Shown: positions 1 to 10,348, numbered from the stretch's first letter. The stretch is 64,000 bases of DNA from Watersipora subatra (GCF_963576615.1 NC_088711.1:3906001-3970000), one strand, 5' to 3'. Notes: generated by a model from the sequence alone, not told the origin. Program-made: numbers and translations.

Positions 1-56
1 GTAGACAAATCCAAAAGATTGACTAAACATGAAGCTATTATTATTTTGTTTGAAGG

Positions 57-700
57 GGAAATACCCTACAGGATGAAATTATTTGCGGAGTTTAATTTCA
101 CAAAAATGGTCTTTTCAAGCATATTCGCGGACCAAATTATTCGCGGATAAACATATTCGCGAATAAATTAATCCGTGAAAGCAGTTCACAGCGAGTAAAA
201 CCTTCACATGCGTATACCACATGTTTAGGTTTCTATTTAGCTAAAAATTTTATGTCGATCATGCTAAGCTATAAACCTTTGGCAGCATCCAAATGTTTTC
301 GTGAATGTTCATCGATTTGGAGGCCTTTGGTGAACCAACAACTTGTGGTAAGCTGTGAGTTTTTTCAACATAAAGAACAGCAGCAGATTTTTTTTCGATG
401 AAAATGCCATGCCGAATTCCGAATAACTTGCGATAACCTTGAAAGATTTTGTAAGAAGTGTGATGCATTGGCAACGGGCTTAACTTAAAGTCCCGGCAAA
501 GATTTTAAAAGAGTTTGAAACTCTGCTACGTTTACCAACTCTGGGTAGCGGCTAGTTTTTAATTTGAAGTAGTAGTTATTCTCCCTTGTGTTAAAAATAA
601 AACCAATTATTTGCGGGTTTTAATAACTCGTGGATTTGACTGTACACAAACTCGCGAATTATTAAATCCGTCAAATATTTTCATCCTGTAGAGTATTACC
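57..700. mobile_element. Non-autonomous terminal-inverted-repeat element
   Basis: The two ends are imperfect inverted repeats. The motif CTACAGGATGAAA follows GGAAATACC at about 57-78 and reappears inverted (TTTCATCCTGTAG) at about 679-700, with 20 of 22 terminal bases matching; weaker similarity continues inward (ATTTGCGGAGTTTAAT against its partner). Several 'attcgcgga'-like words recur inside. The internal 600 bp has no credible coding frame, so this looks like a MITE-type element. The superfamily cannot be assigned from the ends alone. Confidence 0.6.
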
Positions 701-704
701 TAAA

Positions 705-1005
705 TAGCATTAGGGTAATTTATAAAGTGAGAAGACAACTCTTATGTAGCACCGGAGTTTGGCTGATACATTTGGAGGAGAAGTGTTTGCAATATTACAT
801 AGTTTATATCCTTTATTGACCTAACTGGGCAGGTCTATTCTAGTTACAGCAGTTTTTCAGATCAGTCCTTATATCCAATTCCAAGACAGCATTATCTGAG
901 AAATATAGTTTGTAGTATAAGTAACATTCCGGCAGTCTGGGCATGAAAGATGGCTTCCTATCATATTTGTTTCATTGCTTAGTAGCAGGTGAATATACTT
1001 TGGAG
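705..1005. other. Intergenic or intronic spacer, nothing recognised
   Basis: About 300 bp between the TIR element and the hAT element. No open frame, tandem repeat or RNA-like structure was seen. It could be intron of the BBOX1-like gene whose last exons lie downstream. Confidence 0.4.
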
Positions 1006-1329
1006 CAGGGGTCAGAAACCTATGACTCTTGAGCCATATGTGGCTCTTGTGATGATTGCATCTGGCTCTTTGATAAATCAGTGAAAAAAATATTCCATAA
1101 TTTCGCTGTTAATTTAATTAACATAGTAATACAAATCATGCTGAAATTACAGTACCAATAAACAAAATAAAAAATAACATCCACTTAGTAAAAATATTTT
1201 TCATTTGCAACCTTTTGATGTGGGGCGCGCAGAAAAAGTTTTTAGTGCTTTCTGTACTTCACTCTGCGCAGGCTGCACAGAGACTGCACGAGTCAATTTT
1301 AGATCAAAAGGTAAACCCTTCAAACCAAA

Positions 1330-3389
1330 TGATGGTTAAAAGAAAAAAGACGAGGAGTATCGGACATTTCAGCAAGATTGGACAGAAGAATTTGCCTTGT
1401 GAATAGAGCGAGCTCTGCTGTGTGTCTTATACGCAATAATAAAATTGCGTCGATGGAACAGTCAAATATATAGCGACACATCGACTCACGCCGTGCCATA
1501 TTTAGCAGCAAAATATCTAATGGGATACAGTAGAAAAAAGGCCTGCCAAAAACCTTTGTTTAGATTACAAGCTAGCCAACAGCAGCTCCATGTATGGACC
1601 CGACTCTATGTATGGCTCTATGTATGGACCCGACTCTATGTATGGCTCTATGTATGGCTCTATGTATGGCTCTATGTATGGCTCTATGTATGGCTCTATG
1701 TATGGACCCGACGGTGTAACTTTAATTCTGCTAGCTTTGCTAGTTCTTTAGCAATTGTGAGGAGCTTGAAGCCTTTTACGGACAGCAAATATGCCAAATC
1801 GTTCATGCTAGTTGTCATGCTAGTTGTCATGCTAGACGTGGTAAAAGAACTTTTTGATGACTTTAAAGATAAAGACAGGATAGTAAAGCGGATTGAAGAC
1901 ATGCCTGTGTCAGCAAAAACTGTACATGACAGTGTCATCATGATGGAAAATTAGGTGGAGAAACAAGAAAAGAACGACATAAATGCAGCCAAGTATTTTT
2001 CCCGCGCTTTCGACGAATCAACAGATGTCAGTCGTTTATCTCAGTTCAGCGTCATCGCGCGGTACGTTGCAGGTGACACACTGGGCGAGGAAAGTCTTGC
2101 TGTTCTCCCTCAAAAAGAACAACAAGAGAAGATTTATTCAGGTCTTTCATGGAGTTTGAGAAAGAGAAAACCTATCAAAGGAATAACTTGTTTCTGTATG
2201 GACAGATGGTGCTCCTTGCATGGTGGGGAACATAAATATAATAAACCATAGAACATAGAAACAATTATTATATATAAATAGTTATAATATAATAGGATTT
2301 ATTATACCTATGGTGGGTAAAAACAGAGGATTAATGCATTTTGCACCAGGAGGCACTTTATGCACAGATCTGTGACAATCAGCTTGATGAAGTAATGTGC
2401 TTGTCATTCAGGTCGTCAACTTTATTGTTGCCCGAGCTTTAAATGATCGCCAGTTTAAAGCGCTGTCGGATGAAGTTGAGGTTAATTATCCCGGTCTGGT
2501 TATGCACAGTAATGTTCGTCAGCTATCAAAAGGGAAGGCGCTTAGCCGTTTTGCCTCGTGCCTAAGAGAAATCTTGACTTTTCTCAAAATGAAACACGTC
2601 GAGCATCCCAAGCTAGCAGACATCGAGTGGCTTCTTAAGTTTTATTATCTCGTAGACATGCCAGGACGCCTAAACCAACTCAATGTGAAAATTGAAGGCA
2701 TTGGAAATACAGTCTTATCTCTTCAGCAAGCCATTTTGCATTTAAGAATAAGCTGGAAATATTCATTGCGGATATTGAGACCGTTTACTGCGCTTTGAAA
2801 AACTAAAATATTTTTAAAATGCGTACATGGCAAATGCCTCCGCTCCACATCTCGACCTTCAACAGCTTGCAAACTTCACATCTAACCTCTTGTAGTCATC
2901 TAACGTTCGCTTTGTAGACTTCCGTGAGCAAAACTAATCGTTTCAAGTTCATTTTTCATCTACAGAGTGTGCAGTGGAAAAAGTAAACTTGGGTTTTACA
3001 CCAGCTGTCTCTGTCAGAGATTTTGAAATAGAAGTTGCAGGCCTCACCTCACGCCCTAAGACATTTGGGTGAATAAGTTCAAGTCACTGAATGAAGAGGA
3101 AAGGCTTGCACGAGAGCAAGCAGAGCTGACATGTAAACACAAATGGACAGACAAGAACAAATTTCCACACGCACACCAGCTGATAGTCAAAACATGGAAC
3201 ACGCTATCTGTCACATACAAAACACTGCAGCATGTGAGTTTTGCCGTTTTGACCATGTTTGGCTCTACATATGCACGCGAGCAGTCATTCTCACACATGA
3301 AGAACATTAAGACGAACCTGCGGTCACATTTAATAGATGGAAGCCTAAAGCATAAAGCTGAACTTCACCACGTATCAACCGGACTATGA
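1330..3389 (+). pseudogene. Decayed hAT transposase, GTF2IRD2-like
   Basis: Fragments follow the order of GTF2IRD2-type hAT transposases in changing frames. First comes a BED-finger relic at about 1340-1500, where the expected second Cys of the CLIC motif reads as Arg. Next is a stretch around 1710-1950 ending in AKTVHDSVIMMEN, then INAAKYFSRAFDESTDVS at about 1980-2100 (the RNase-H-fold DESTDVS motif, with its catalytic Asp present). It continues with VVNFIVARALNDRQFKAL (2400-2800) and LDLQQLANFTSNL (about 2840-2890). Last is the C-terminal dimerisation region with TMFGSTYAREQSFSHMKN (about 3255-3310). Stops and frame changes near 1400, 1535, 2250-2340, 2800 and 3060 preclude function. A simple-repeat expansion interrupts the N-terminal half at 1591-1712, and an AT-rich insertion lies near 2240-2310. 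Confidence 0.85.
1591..1712 (+). repeat. 12/18-bp minisatellite inside the hAT transposase
   Basis: Repeats of TGTATGGCTCTA and the longer variant TGTATGGACCCGACTCTA. Both are multiples of three, so the transposase frame runs straight through as alternating YVWL and YVWTRL. In related transposases this position is a short VWT segment, so the array is a secondary expansion. A smaller in-frame repeat (ATGCTAGTTGTC) follows at about 1806-1833. Confidence 0.85.
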
Positions 3390-3650
3390 AGTTATCAGCA
3401 AAAGCATGCAGCATCAAAAATCGCATTAATAGTAAGAAGTACTTTTCATAATATCTCTGTTATAATATTGTTGTTCAAAATAAATCCCGTTTTCTTATAC
3501 TCTAAAATTGCTCAAACATACTAAATCTGTTGGTCTTCTTTTTCCATTTAATGTTTTCGAGATTCAAAATATACATATGGCTCTTCTGGAATTTACTTTT
3601 GAAACATGTGGGTTTTTGGCTCTCTCAGTCCAAAAGGTTCATAACTCCTG

Positions 3651-3991
3651 CTTTACAGGAAAACTGTGATACAACAAAGTTTCTTTGTCAAATACTACTA
3701 AACATCTCACTTTTACTCTGATCGACATGGAGTAGGCTAACGGGTAATAGGACTTTCCTGCAAGACTAGAACATACTCGAACAAGAGGCTTAACCCACTG
3801 TGTATTTTTAGACTCAGCTGGATAGTGGAAAATATACCTGTTCCTACTAATCTTGCCTATAGTTCTTACGCCTTGGATCTGCATACTGACCTAGCATTCC
3901 TCATGCGCAGTCCAAATGTAAGTAGCTACTCTTGCGACCAACCTAGCCATAGTTTCTATGCATAACTTTCTATAATGCTGCGTAGTAATAC
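3651..3991. other. Spacer between hAT and gypsy elements
   Basis: 340 bp with no recognised coding or RNA content. Its two ends carry the right-hand hAT target duplication (3651-3658) and the left-hand gypsy target duplication AATAC (3987-3991). Confidence 0.5.
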
Positions 3992-4185
3992 TGTATAATT
4001 ATGATATGAAGAGTGAGGTTGAGTGTTCTAGGCCACACACACAGTGTAGAGTTGAACATTACTCTTTGATATTTGTTTGGGTGTCTTTTTCAGGCATGGC
4101 CAATCCAATATATGTTAGTAGTAAGCGCGACTCGCTATACAAAACAGTAATATGCTGAAATAATAATCATAAAATGCAATCCGCA
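3992..4185 (-). repeat. 3' LTR of the gypsy element
   Basis: 194 bp, TG...CA termini, aligned over its full length with the LTR at 8614-8832. Relative to that copy it lacks about 25 bp after 'ggccaatcca', and it carries scattered substitutions, so the insertion is not recent. Confidence 0.88.
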
Positions 4186-4197
4186 TTATCCCCTCTT
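4186..4197 (-). other. Polypurine tract of the gypsy element
   Basis: On the minus strand the sequence immediately before the 3' LTR is AAGAGGGGATAA. This purine run is in the position expected for the plus-strand primer. Confidence 0.65.
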
Positions 4198-4501
4198 ATT
4201 TAAAGTACACAAAGCAACTAAATTAAGCTATGCATGTCTCTAGATTTTCTACAGTGCCGGTGATATTCTAAAGCATGTAAGAGTAACATATGAAAACTTA
4301 GCGGTATAGCGAGTCTAAAAATGGACCTATGAAAAGCTCAACAATACTAAAGTCAACCATGTGCTGAGTATATACTATGAGTATAGCTTCAACAGGAGTA
4401 CCAATTTAGCATCAGCTAGTCACTCCGCTTACACAACATAATCTGACAAGCACTGTGGTTTGTTCTTTTGTCACTCTGATCGACGAACAGGTACCTTCCG
4501 C

Positions 4502-5794
4502 TCAGGCCCCAACTACAGAAAGACCTAAGGCCACTGTCTCTTGTTGAACTTCTCCAGATTGTTCCTGCGGCTCCTCATTATGTTTCGGCTCAGCTTCTAT
4601 ATTTCGGAGCCTTATATCTCTCCTATTCCGTCGCACAAAGTCCTCATCTACCTGAACACTGTATGACTTTTTCCTTAACTGTTTGAGAACTCTTGCTTCT
4701 TTCCATTTTCTGTGATGTTGTCTGTAGTATTTCACAAATACTGGCTCTACTTCTTGCAGTCGTCTCAGATTCGTAGCACCTTTAATATACTGCACCTGCC
4801 GCCTCAAGCGTTTGTGCTGTTTCTTTGCATGACTTCTCTTCTTTTCTTTAATTGATTTTTCTCCTTTTTGTGGGACTGTAGACCTAGTGGACCTATGGAG
4901 TAACCTCTGAGTAGGACTGGTAAGCATTCTTTCTGTTGTAGTAGTACGGTACTCAAGCAGTGCCATATATGGATCATCACATCTTTGAAGTAGTCCCTCA
5001 AGCGTTTTGATGGCTGCTTCCACCTTTTCATTTGATTGGTGGTAATGGGGGCTGCTTGAGGTATGTTCAAATGTCCATGACTGAGCAAACTTAGAGAAGA
5101 AGTGTGACATAAACTGGGAGCCATTATCACTGTATACAGTTACAGAAACTCCCCATCAGGCAAAATAATTTTTGAGGGCCATGACTACCTCTTCCGTTCC
5201 TTGATGTTTAAGTTCCTCAAACTCTATGAAATCAGAAGGGTATTCAACCACCATCACATAGTGGTGGTTGATTTACTTGAACAAGTCTACTCCAACATTT
5301 GTCCATGGCTTCATGGGGACATCATGACTTCATAGATCTTCTTCAACTTGCTTGAGAGAATCCTTGATGCATGTTTGACAGGACTGCAGCATCTTATGTA
5401 CATCATCTGTGAGAGATGGCCAGTACATTGTCAGTTGAGCTCTCCTTAAAGTCACATTAAGTCCTAGGTGATCCGTGGGCAGCTTTTGCAGCATTTCTGT
5501 CTGCATGCTCAAAGGCACAACAGCTCTGGTCTCTTTGAAGACAAGCCCCTGTTCTACCGTAAGTTCATCTCTAAAAGAGTGATATGCTCTCAACGACTGA
5601 GAAATGGTCCCAAGTTCTGCCAGGATCCAGGAAATCAGCTTTGGCAGCTGGTTGTCATTTTGCGTAGCTTTCCATAAGCGATGATACTCTGGAGTTAGGA
5701 AAGAGAGGTCCTCAAGAGCCTCTGCCACCAAAAGCACATCTGAATTAGCCACCTGTACCACTGGGGGTTGAATGTGAGAGTCTCGAGACAGCAT
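4502..5794 (-). pseudogene. gypsy integrase region, broken
   Basis: Two minus-strand frames (5330-5794 and 4502-5110) cover the integrase. The first holds the HHCC zinc-binding region, seen as DHLGLNVTLRRAQ followed by the CQTC pair. The catalytic core lies across a frame break around 5110-5330. The second frame begins inside the core and keeps its last acidic residue in the NEKVEAAIKTLEG context, then runs into a basic C-terminal tail. Stops and frameshifts separate the parts, so no intact integrase is encoded. Confidence 0.85.
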
Positions 5795-5829
5795 GTCTGC
5801 GGTTAGCTGCTGTTTTCCAGGTCTCTAAA

Positions 5830-7033
5830 GCGCTTTAAACCCTGCGTACCTTTGCAAAGTGATCAAACAAGCTTGAACCCGCCTGATTGCTTCGTGAATA
5901 AACTTTCTAAAGATAGCCTCTAAAGGTTGGTGGTCCATCTGTACTGTCACATCCGGGTGTCCAAATATGAACTAGTAAAAATTGGTCATTGCAAAAACGA
6001 TAGCTAGCATTTCTAGCTCTATAGGAGCACAATGCGGTTCACTAGTGGTTAATGAGCGGGACACATATGTCACTGGCTTTTCGTGCTGTAAAAAACTGCC
6101 CCTAGGCCGGTCATTTATGCATCTGTTTGAATTACTACTGATGACTTCACATCAAAATATTGTATTGTTTCGGCTTTGCTGAACATCTCCTTCAGTTTGG
6201 AAAATGATTCCTGATGGGTATTTTCCCACACAAAATCTTTCTTGTTCACCAGAAGTCTTAGAAGCTCCGATTCGGCTGATAGATTTAGAACAAACTTTGA
6301 CATGTAGGTCACATGTTCCAAGAAGCGCCTATCCCCTTCTAGTGATGTTGGTTGCTTCATCTTGGAAATGGCTTTCACCTTTTTAGGATCTGGTTTTAGC
6401 CCATTTGGCGTGAGCACATGGCCAATATACGGCGGTTCGTGCTCAAAAAACTTGGATTTGTCCCTGTTCAGTCTCAGACCCGTTTTCCTTGCTCATTCCA
6501 GCAGACTTCTCAAGTTGTAGTCGTGTTACTTTTGGTCTCGGCCGTACACAAGTCTGCTATCAGCTACTACTGTTACCCCTTTCAGCCCCACAAGAGTGTC
6601 AGCCGGCCTTCTCTAAAATTTCTCTGATGCACTGGATATGCCAAATGGCATCCTCAGGTACTTGTAGCGCCCATTTGAAGTCCAGAAGATAGTTAATTCT
6701 GTTGATTCATCTGATAATTTGACTTGCTGGAAACTACTTGTAGCATCACAGAGGGAGAAGTATTTTGCAGCATTCAACTGAGGCAACACATCTTCAAGGG
6801 TTAGTATGGGTATGTGACTGCTCTTAATGGCTTTGTTCAGATTTTGTGGGTCAATGCAGATGCGTACTGTCCCATTAGGCTTTCGGACAGGCTGCATAAA
6901 GCTGATCCACTTGGTTAGGCTATCTGCTTTTGTTATAACTCCACATTGCTCTAGCCTGCTTAGTTCTTTCATGACATCCTCGTTCATCATCAGCGGTATC
7001 TTCCGTGGCGGACCTAGACTGGTCGCATGGTAG
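5830..7033 (-). pseudogene. gypsy reverse transcriptase / RNase H region, broken
   Basis: The RT core is recognisable at 6613-7033. It has the RKPNGTVRICIDPQNLN block, the first catalytic Asp in YFSLCDATSSFQQ and the LRMPFGISSA block. The frame then breaks; downstream, around 6541-6600, the motif that normally carries two adjacent Asp residues reads VVADSRLVYG, so the second catalytic Asp is Ser. The connection domain and start of RNase H follow at 6115-6417, ending IQTDA, which matches the first RNase H Asp. RNase H remains continue to about 5830 in other frames. The copy cannot encode an active enzyme. Confidence 0.86.
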
Positions 7034-7232
7034 CTGTCACAGTGTGTGCTCACACTGAATGCTAATGACTCTACCAGCCCTACAGTAGCCGAGTCAGCTT
7101 ATCCTATTATTATAAGATTACTTATGCTAGCTATGTTTGGGCTAGCTATGTTTGCCAGTTGCTTACACACATCCTATGCATACAGTTCATTACAGTTCAT
7201 ACAGTTCATACAATATAACATTATTAACTTAC
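7034..7232 (-). other. Intron-like insertion between protease and RT of the gypsy element
   Basis: On the minus strand the pol reading is interrupted between a conserved PGEYNIEL segment and the RKIP segment by 199 bp. This insert starts GTAAGT and ends with a CAG trinucleotide. It contains short direct repeats ('gctagctatgtttg' twice, 'acagttcat' several times). Removing it would leave the reading frame shifted by one, so it is either a decayed intron, an insertion with fortuitous ends, or a local tandem expansion. Confidence 0.4.
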
Positions 7233-7961
7233 AATTCCTGGCTTTATGATAGTAGCATAAAGCTCAATGTTGTATTCACCAGGCAGAAGTCTTAGTCCTT
7301 GAAAAACGTTTTCATACTCTTGCAGTAGAACATTCACTTCAGCCTCAAATACCAGGTTAACCTGCTGTGGCAGGTGTTTGAGCTCCAGATCTAAGCATGT
7401 TGTGGCTGAAAACAAGCTGTGCTGAGCTGTAATAACTACCAGAAATTTGATTTTATGTGTATTGTCCCTTCTATCCAAAGTTTCTAGGAAACACCAACTC
7501 AGGGGAGTACATACTGAGCCATCGTCGAGAGTCAGTTGGGTTGTAGTTTTTTTGCAGTTTTGGTTTTCTCAGCAATCTGCAGTCTTTCTCAGTCAAAATT
7601 TTGTGTGTGGCACCGGTGTCCAGATGAAACTCCAAAACTGTTTTCAGTTGGCACATCGAGAGACGAGTAGCTTTCTTCCTTGTCGTTTGATCGACAGACT
7701 TTTGCTCAGTTCTTCATCCAAAGAACCGTTCCAAGTGATACTTGCTTGGTAGCCTTTTTCCCTTCTAGGTTTGTCTTCCCTTTTTTCCCTTGTTTGCCGC
7801 TTAGACGTGCAACAAATTGAATAGGGATTCATTTTACCACATTTGCGACACGGCTTGCCATAGGCCGGGCATGACCTGGGTGGATGTTTTGTCGCCACAT
7901 CATTGACATGCTTTTGCCAGATTCTCAAGCGGCCTCTTATTTTGTTTTCCCTTGTTACCAT
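7224..7961 (-). pseudogene. gypsy nucleocapsid / protease region, broken
   Basis: A minus-strand frame at 7644-7961 has a CPAYGKPCRKCGK zinc-knuckle relic; the His that normally completes such a knuckle is not visible. An overlapping frame (7471-7656) carries the aspartic-protease motif in the context LDTGATHKIL. A further frame (7224-7478) is the linker before RT, ending near LPGEYNIEL. The motif order supports the Ty3/gypsy assignment. Frame changes break the polyprotein. Confidence 0.82.
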
Positions 7962-7983
7962 GTGTCACCAGCTTGACTTTCTC

Positions 7984-8558
7984 TTAAAATCTACACTCGA
8001 TTGCTTTCAGATCTCTATTTGCATTCTCAACCGAGCGACATATCTTCAATGCTTTCGTCAGAGTTATGGTGGACCTTTCAAACAGTCGGCGGCTGCTGCG
8101 GTCACTATCTATACCAAGAATGAGAGCCTGTAAAACCATGCGCTCATATAGTTCACCTAAGTTGCAAAGCTTTGCTATTTTATGAAGTTTTGTCACAAAC
8201 TCATCAACTGAAAGCCTACCCTGTTTAGACGCCATTAGTTTATGCGTCATTGCCATCATACTTATCCGAGGTGCACAGTATTCCTCAGAGTTTTTAAAAT
8301 CTGCGTCAAAGTCATCTTTATCAGTTGTTCAAGTCCATGTGAATGAGGCGAATATGTCCAGACCCTAGGGCCAATCTTTCTCAATAGCAAAGCTATTTTG
8401 ACCTTCGAGTCCGCTTGGCTCTTTTTCAATGCAGTGGTAAATAAATAGAAGTTTCTCTTAAAAATTTTTCGATGCTCTAGGAGGTTAACGCTCTCCTTCA
8501 ACGACTCAGGATATAACAGCTTTTCCATTGTTAAATCAAGTCGCTCCCACCAAAACAA
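7984..8558 (-). pseudogene. gypsy gag capsid region, broken
   Basis: Two consecutive minus-strand frames (8262-8558 and 7984-8259) look like a metazoan gypsy gag. One has a segment on integration-host-like 'FYLFTTALKK' residues; the other reads like a retrotransposon capsid C-terminal half, with SVDEFVTKLHKIAKLCNLG and MVLQALILGI. They are separated by a frame break at about 8260. The position just after the primer-binding site agrees with gag. Confidence 0.72.
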
Positions 8559-8593
8559 AACTTATCCCACACTCGTTACGGTTTAACTAACCT

Positions 8594-8611
8594 TACCGCA
8601 CTCGGGCACCA
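8594..8611 (-). other. Primer-binding site of the gypsy element
   Basis: Two bases inside the 5' LTR on the minus strand is TGGTGCCCGAGTGCGGTA. It begins with TGG, the complement of a tRNA 3' CCA end, as expected for a retroelement primer site. I did not assign the tRNA. Confidence 0.7.
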
Positions 8612-8613
8612 TC

Positions 8614-8832
8614 TGTAATTATGATATGAAGAGTGAGGCTGAGTGTTATAGGCCACACACGTAGTGTAAAGGTGAACATTACTATTTGGTATTTATTTGG
8701 GTGTCTTTTTAGGCATGGCCAATCCAAAGAAGGCCATGCGCATGCCCGCTTATATATATTAGTAGTAAGCGCGACTCGCTGTACAAAAAGGTAATATGCC
8801 AAAATAATAATTATAAAATGCAATCCCCAACA
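8614..8832 (-). repeat. 5' LTR of the gypsy element
   Basis: 219 bp with TGTAATTATG at one end and CCCCAACA at the other (plus-strand reading). It aligns with 3992-4185 apart from about 25 bp present only here ('aagaaggccatgcgcatg' and following bases). Confidence 0.88.
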
Positions 8833-8996
8833 AATACCAATTCTATTTTCAGCAACGTATGTGCATGTACAACCATTTAGCAATTGTTCATTCATCTGAA
8901 ACCATCTATAGGTTGTTGCTTAGGTTTAAAACCAGTTTTACTAAATAACTATGTGCTCTGCCTCAAAAGTTAACGACATCTTCTCTTTTTTGTCAG

Positions 8997-9199
8997 GTAC
9001 AACTGCTGCACTGCATGACTCAGTCTGAAATTGGAGGAGAGAGTGTCATGTCGGATGGTATTCAAGCAGCCAACCTTCTAAAAGAGCGACACCCGGAGTA
9101 TTTCCACATTCTCACTAGCCTTGAGATTAACCAGAAGGATGTCATTTCTCACTACAATCAGCAGCAATACTACGTCGCAAACCGATCCTCAACCATTAT
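8997..9199 (+). CDS. BBOX1: BBOX1-like exon (antepenultimate coding position a)
   Basis: The acceptor is a pyrimidine run ending TGTCAG, followed by GTACAACTG; the donor is GTGAGT at 9200. The frame enters in phase 0 (VQLLHCMTQSE) and leaves two bases of a codon. It encodes part of the double-stranded beta-helix fold after the HxD strand. Confidence 0.85.
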
Positions 9200-10348
9200 G
9201 TGAGTACCAGTTGTTGACCTGCCAGGGTGTGACAATCCTTGCACAAGCTTTTCTTGAGTAAGTAGTGTCAGTGTTCGATGCTTACTTTCTGTGATATTTC
9301 TAAGCTAGAGCAAATAGAAGTGCATTTCTTTTTTAGCCTTAACAAAGATGGCGATCCTGTGAAGCTCGTGTTCAACTCAGGGGCACAGAGCAGCTTCTTC
9401 TCCGGTAGCCCTGATCAGTATGAAGAGTACGAAAGAGCGACAAAAGCATTTGTAGGTCTCCTCAATGAGTGCTCCATTACTTTCAGGAATGAACCAGGTA
9501 AGCTTGCGGTTCTCTCTAATTTTGGCAGTTTTTTTATGCTTGGAAAGCGTGTAACAAAATCTTGTGAAATCTTACCTATCATTAGTAGCATCATTTAAAA
9601 ACTCATTTCAACTCTAGTTCATATGTACCAACTTTGCCACTTCCTAATTTCCAAACTCATTTTTCAAATCAAACATATTTCTTTCTATATTAAAAAAATA
9701 TTGAGCTCGCTTTAATTTCTATAATAAATCTATGCTAGGCTCATGCTTTATTTTGGAATGGTAAGTTCTATGAGAAACTTGCAAAAAGATCTGGCATCCG
9801 TATAAAATGGCATCTGTATTGTTATCAGTACAAAATCAAGATCTATGAATACAAACCTATAAAAATTATTGAGCCACTGTGCATTGTTAGTAGCTTTGAC
9901 AGTACTTGTCTTGGGATTTCTGATACAATAATGAAATACCGTAAAACCTCTATTTGAGCGCCATGGCGCTGTATTTTTCAACCCGTCAAATATAGTGACA
10001 TTGCGTTAGATGTTGCATTCAAATAAAGGTGATGCCCAAAGAGAGATTGTGCGGTATTTAATATCTTTTTAGTAGTAGGAGAATGTTTTGTAAAGCAGAT
10101 TGTCGACATAATATTTTTAAATATATTCTTCAGATGATACGCTTGTTGCTTATATGAATCCAGGTTGTATTATGATTTTTATTTAAATGAATGCAGGTGA
10201 TATCATGGTGTTTGACAACGAGAGAGTCTTACATGGAAGGGCATCCTACGACAAAAGGTATGAAAGGAAGCTGGAAGGTTGGTACCTCAGCTGGGACATG
10301 ATGCACTCACGGCTCAGAGTCAGCAATATCAAGACAGCGCAAAACTAA
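8997..10348 (+). CDS. BBOX1: Gamma-butyrobetaine dioxygenase-like gene, last three coding exons
   Basis: Three exons, 8997-9199, 9337-9497 and 10197-10348, join in frame (203+161+152 = 516 bp: 171 residues plus TAA). They match the C-terminal half of BBOX1-type 2-oxoglutarate/Fe(II) oxygenases. This enzyme hydroxylates gamma-butyrobetaine to L-carnitine, the last step of carnitine synthesis. Visible motifs are VQLLHC at the start, the distal iron-binding His in VLHGR, and a following Arg in RKLEG that corresponds to the 2-oxoglutarate-binding Arg, here two residues closer to the His than in the human enzyme. The Trp normally found in DNWR is Glu (DNER). The HxD half of the iron site and the N-terminal domain are upstream of the window. 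Trimethyllysine dioxygenase is a related alternative but fits less well around the VQLLHC and RKLEG segments. The gene converges with transporter copy A. Confidence 0.85.
9337..9497 (+). CDS. BBOX1: BBOX1-like exon (penultimate)
   Basis: Acceptor TTTTTTAG, donor GTAAGC at 9498. It completes the split codon from the previous exon (giving Ile) and reads LNKDGDPVKLVFNSG and further to FRNEP, leaving one base of the next codon. Confidence 0.85.
9498..10196 (+). other. BBOX1-like last intron, nothing else recognised
   Basis: 699-bp AT-rich intron between the last two exons (GTAAGC...GCAG). A short 'cctctatttgagcgcca' word at about 9947 recurs at about 21150, probably from a shared dispersed repeat. 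Confidence 0.6.
10197..10348 (+). CDS. BBOX1: BBOX1-like terminal coding exon
   Basis: Acceptor ATGCAG, stop TAA at 10346-10348. It encodes GDIMVFDNERVLHGRASYD, carrying the distal iron-ligand His, and then RKLEGWYLSWD. An internal AAAAGGTATGAA could mimic a donor, but reading through keeps the conserved C-terminus. Confidence 0.87.

Larger units (their letters stand above)
1006..3650 (+). mobile_element. hAT-superfamily DNA transposon (GTF2IRD2-like), decayed
   Basis: The 5' end starts CAGGGGTCAGAAACCT at 1006. The 3' end, read on the opposite strand from 3650, starts CAGGAGTTATGAACCT, giving inverted ends typical of hAT elements. The 8 bp before the element are CTTTGGAG and the 8 bp after are CTTTACAG, matching at 6 of 8, as expected for an aged hAT target-site duplication. 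Between the ends lies one plus-strand transposase reading frame of the domesticated-GTF2IRD2/ZBED type, broken by frameshifts, stops and insertions. 'tggctctt' words near both ends belong to the subterminal repeats. The superfamily call is firm; the copy is inactive. Confidence 0.88.
3992..8832 (-). mobile_element. Ty3/gypsy LTR retrotransposon, structurally complete, coding-dead
   Basis: A 4.84-kb element on the minus strand. Two similar LTRs (3992-4185 and 8614-8832) begin TG and end CA and are flanked by a perfect 5-bp target duplication, AATAC (3987-3991 and 8833-8837). Reading on the minus strand the order is 5' LTR, primer-binding site, gag, zinc knuckle, protease, reverse transcriptase, RNase H, integrase, polypurine tract and 3' LTR. 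Protease-RT-RH-IN is the Ty3/gypsy order. There is no envelope-like frame. Every domain is broken by stops or frameshifts, and one catalytic RT residue is replaced, so the copy is dead. It lies just upstream of the first BBOX1-like exon in the window, probably inside an intron of that gene. Confidence 0.92.
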
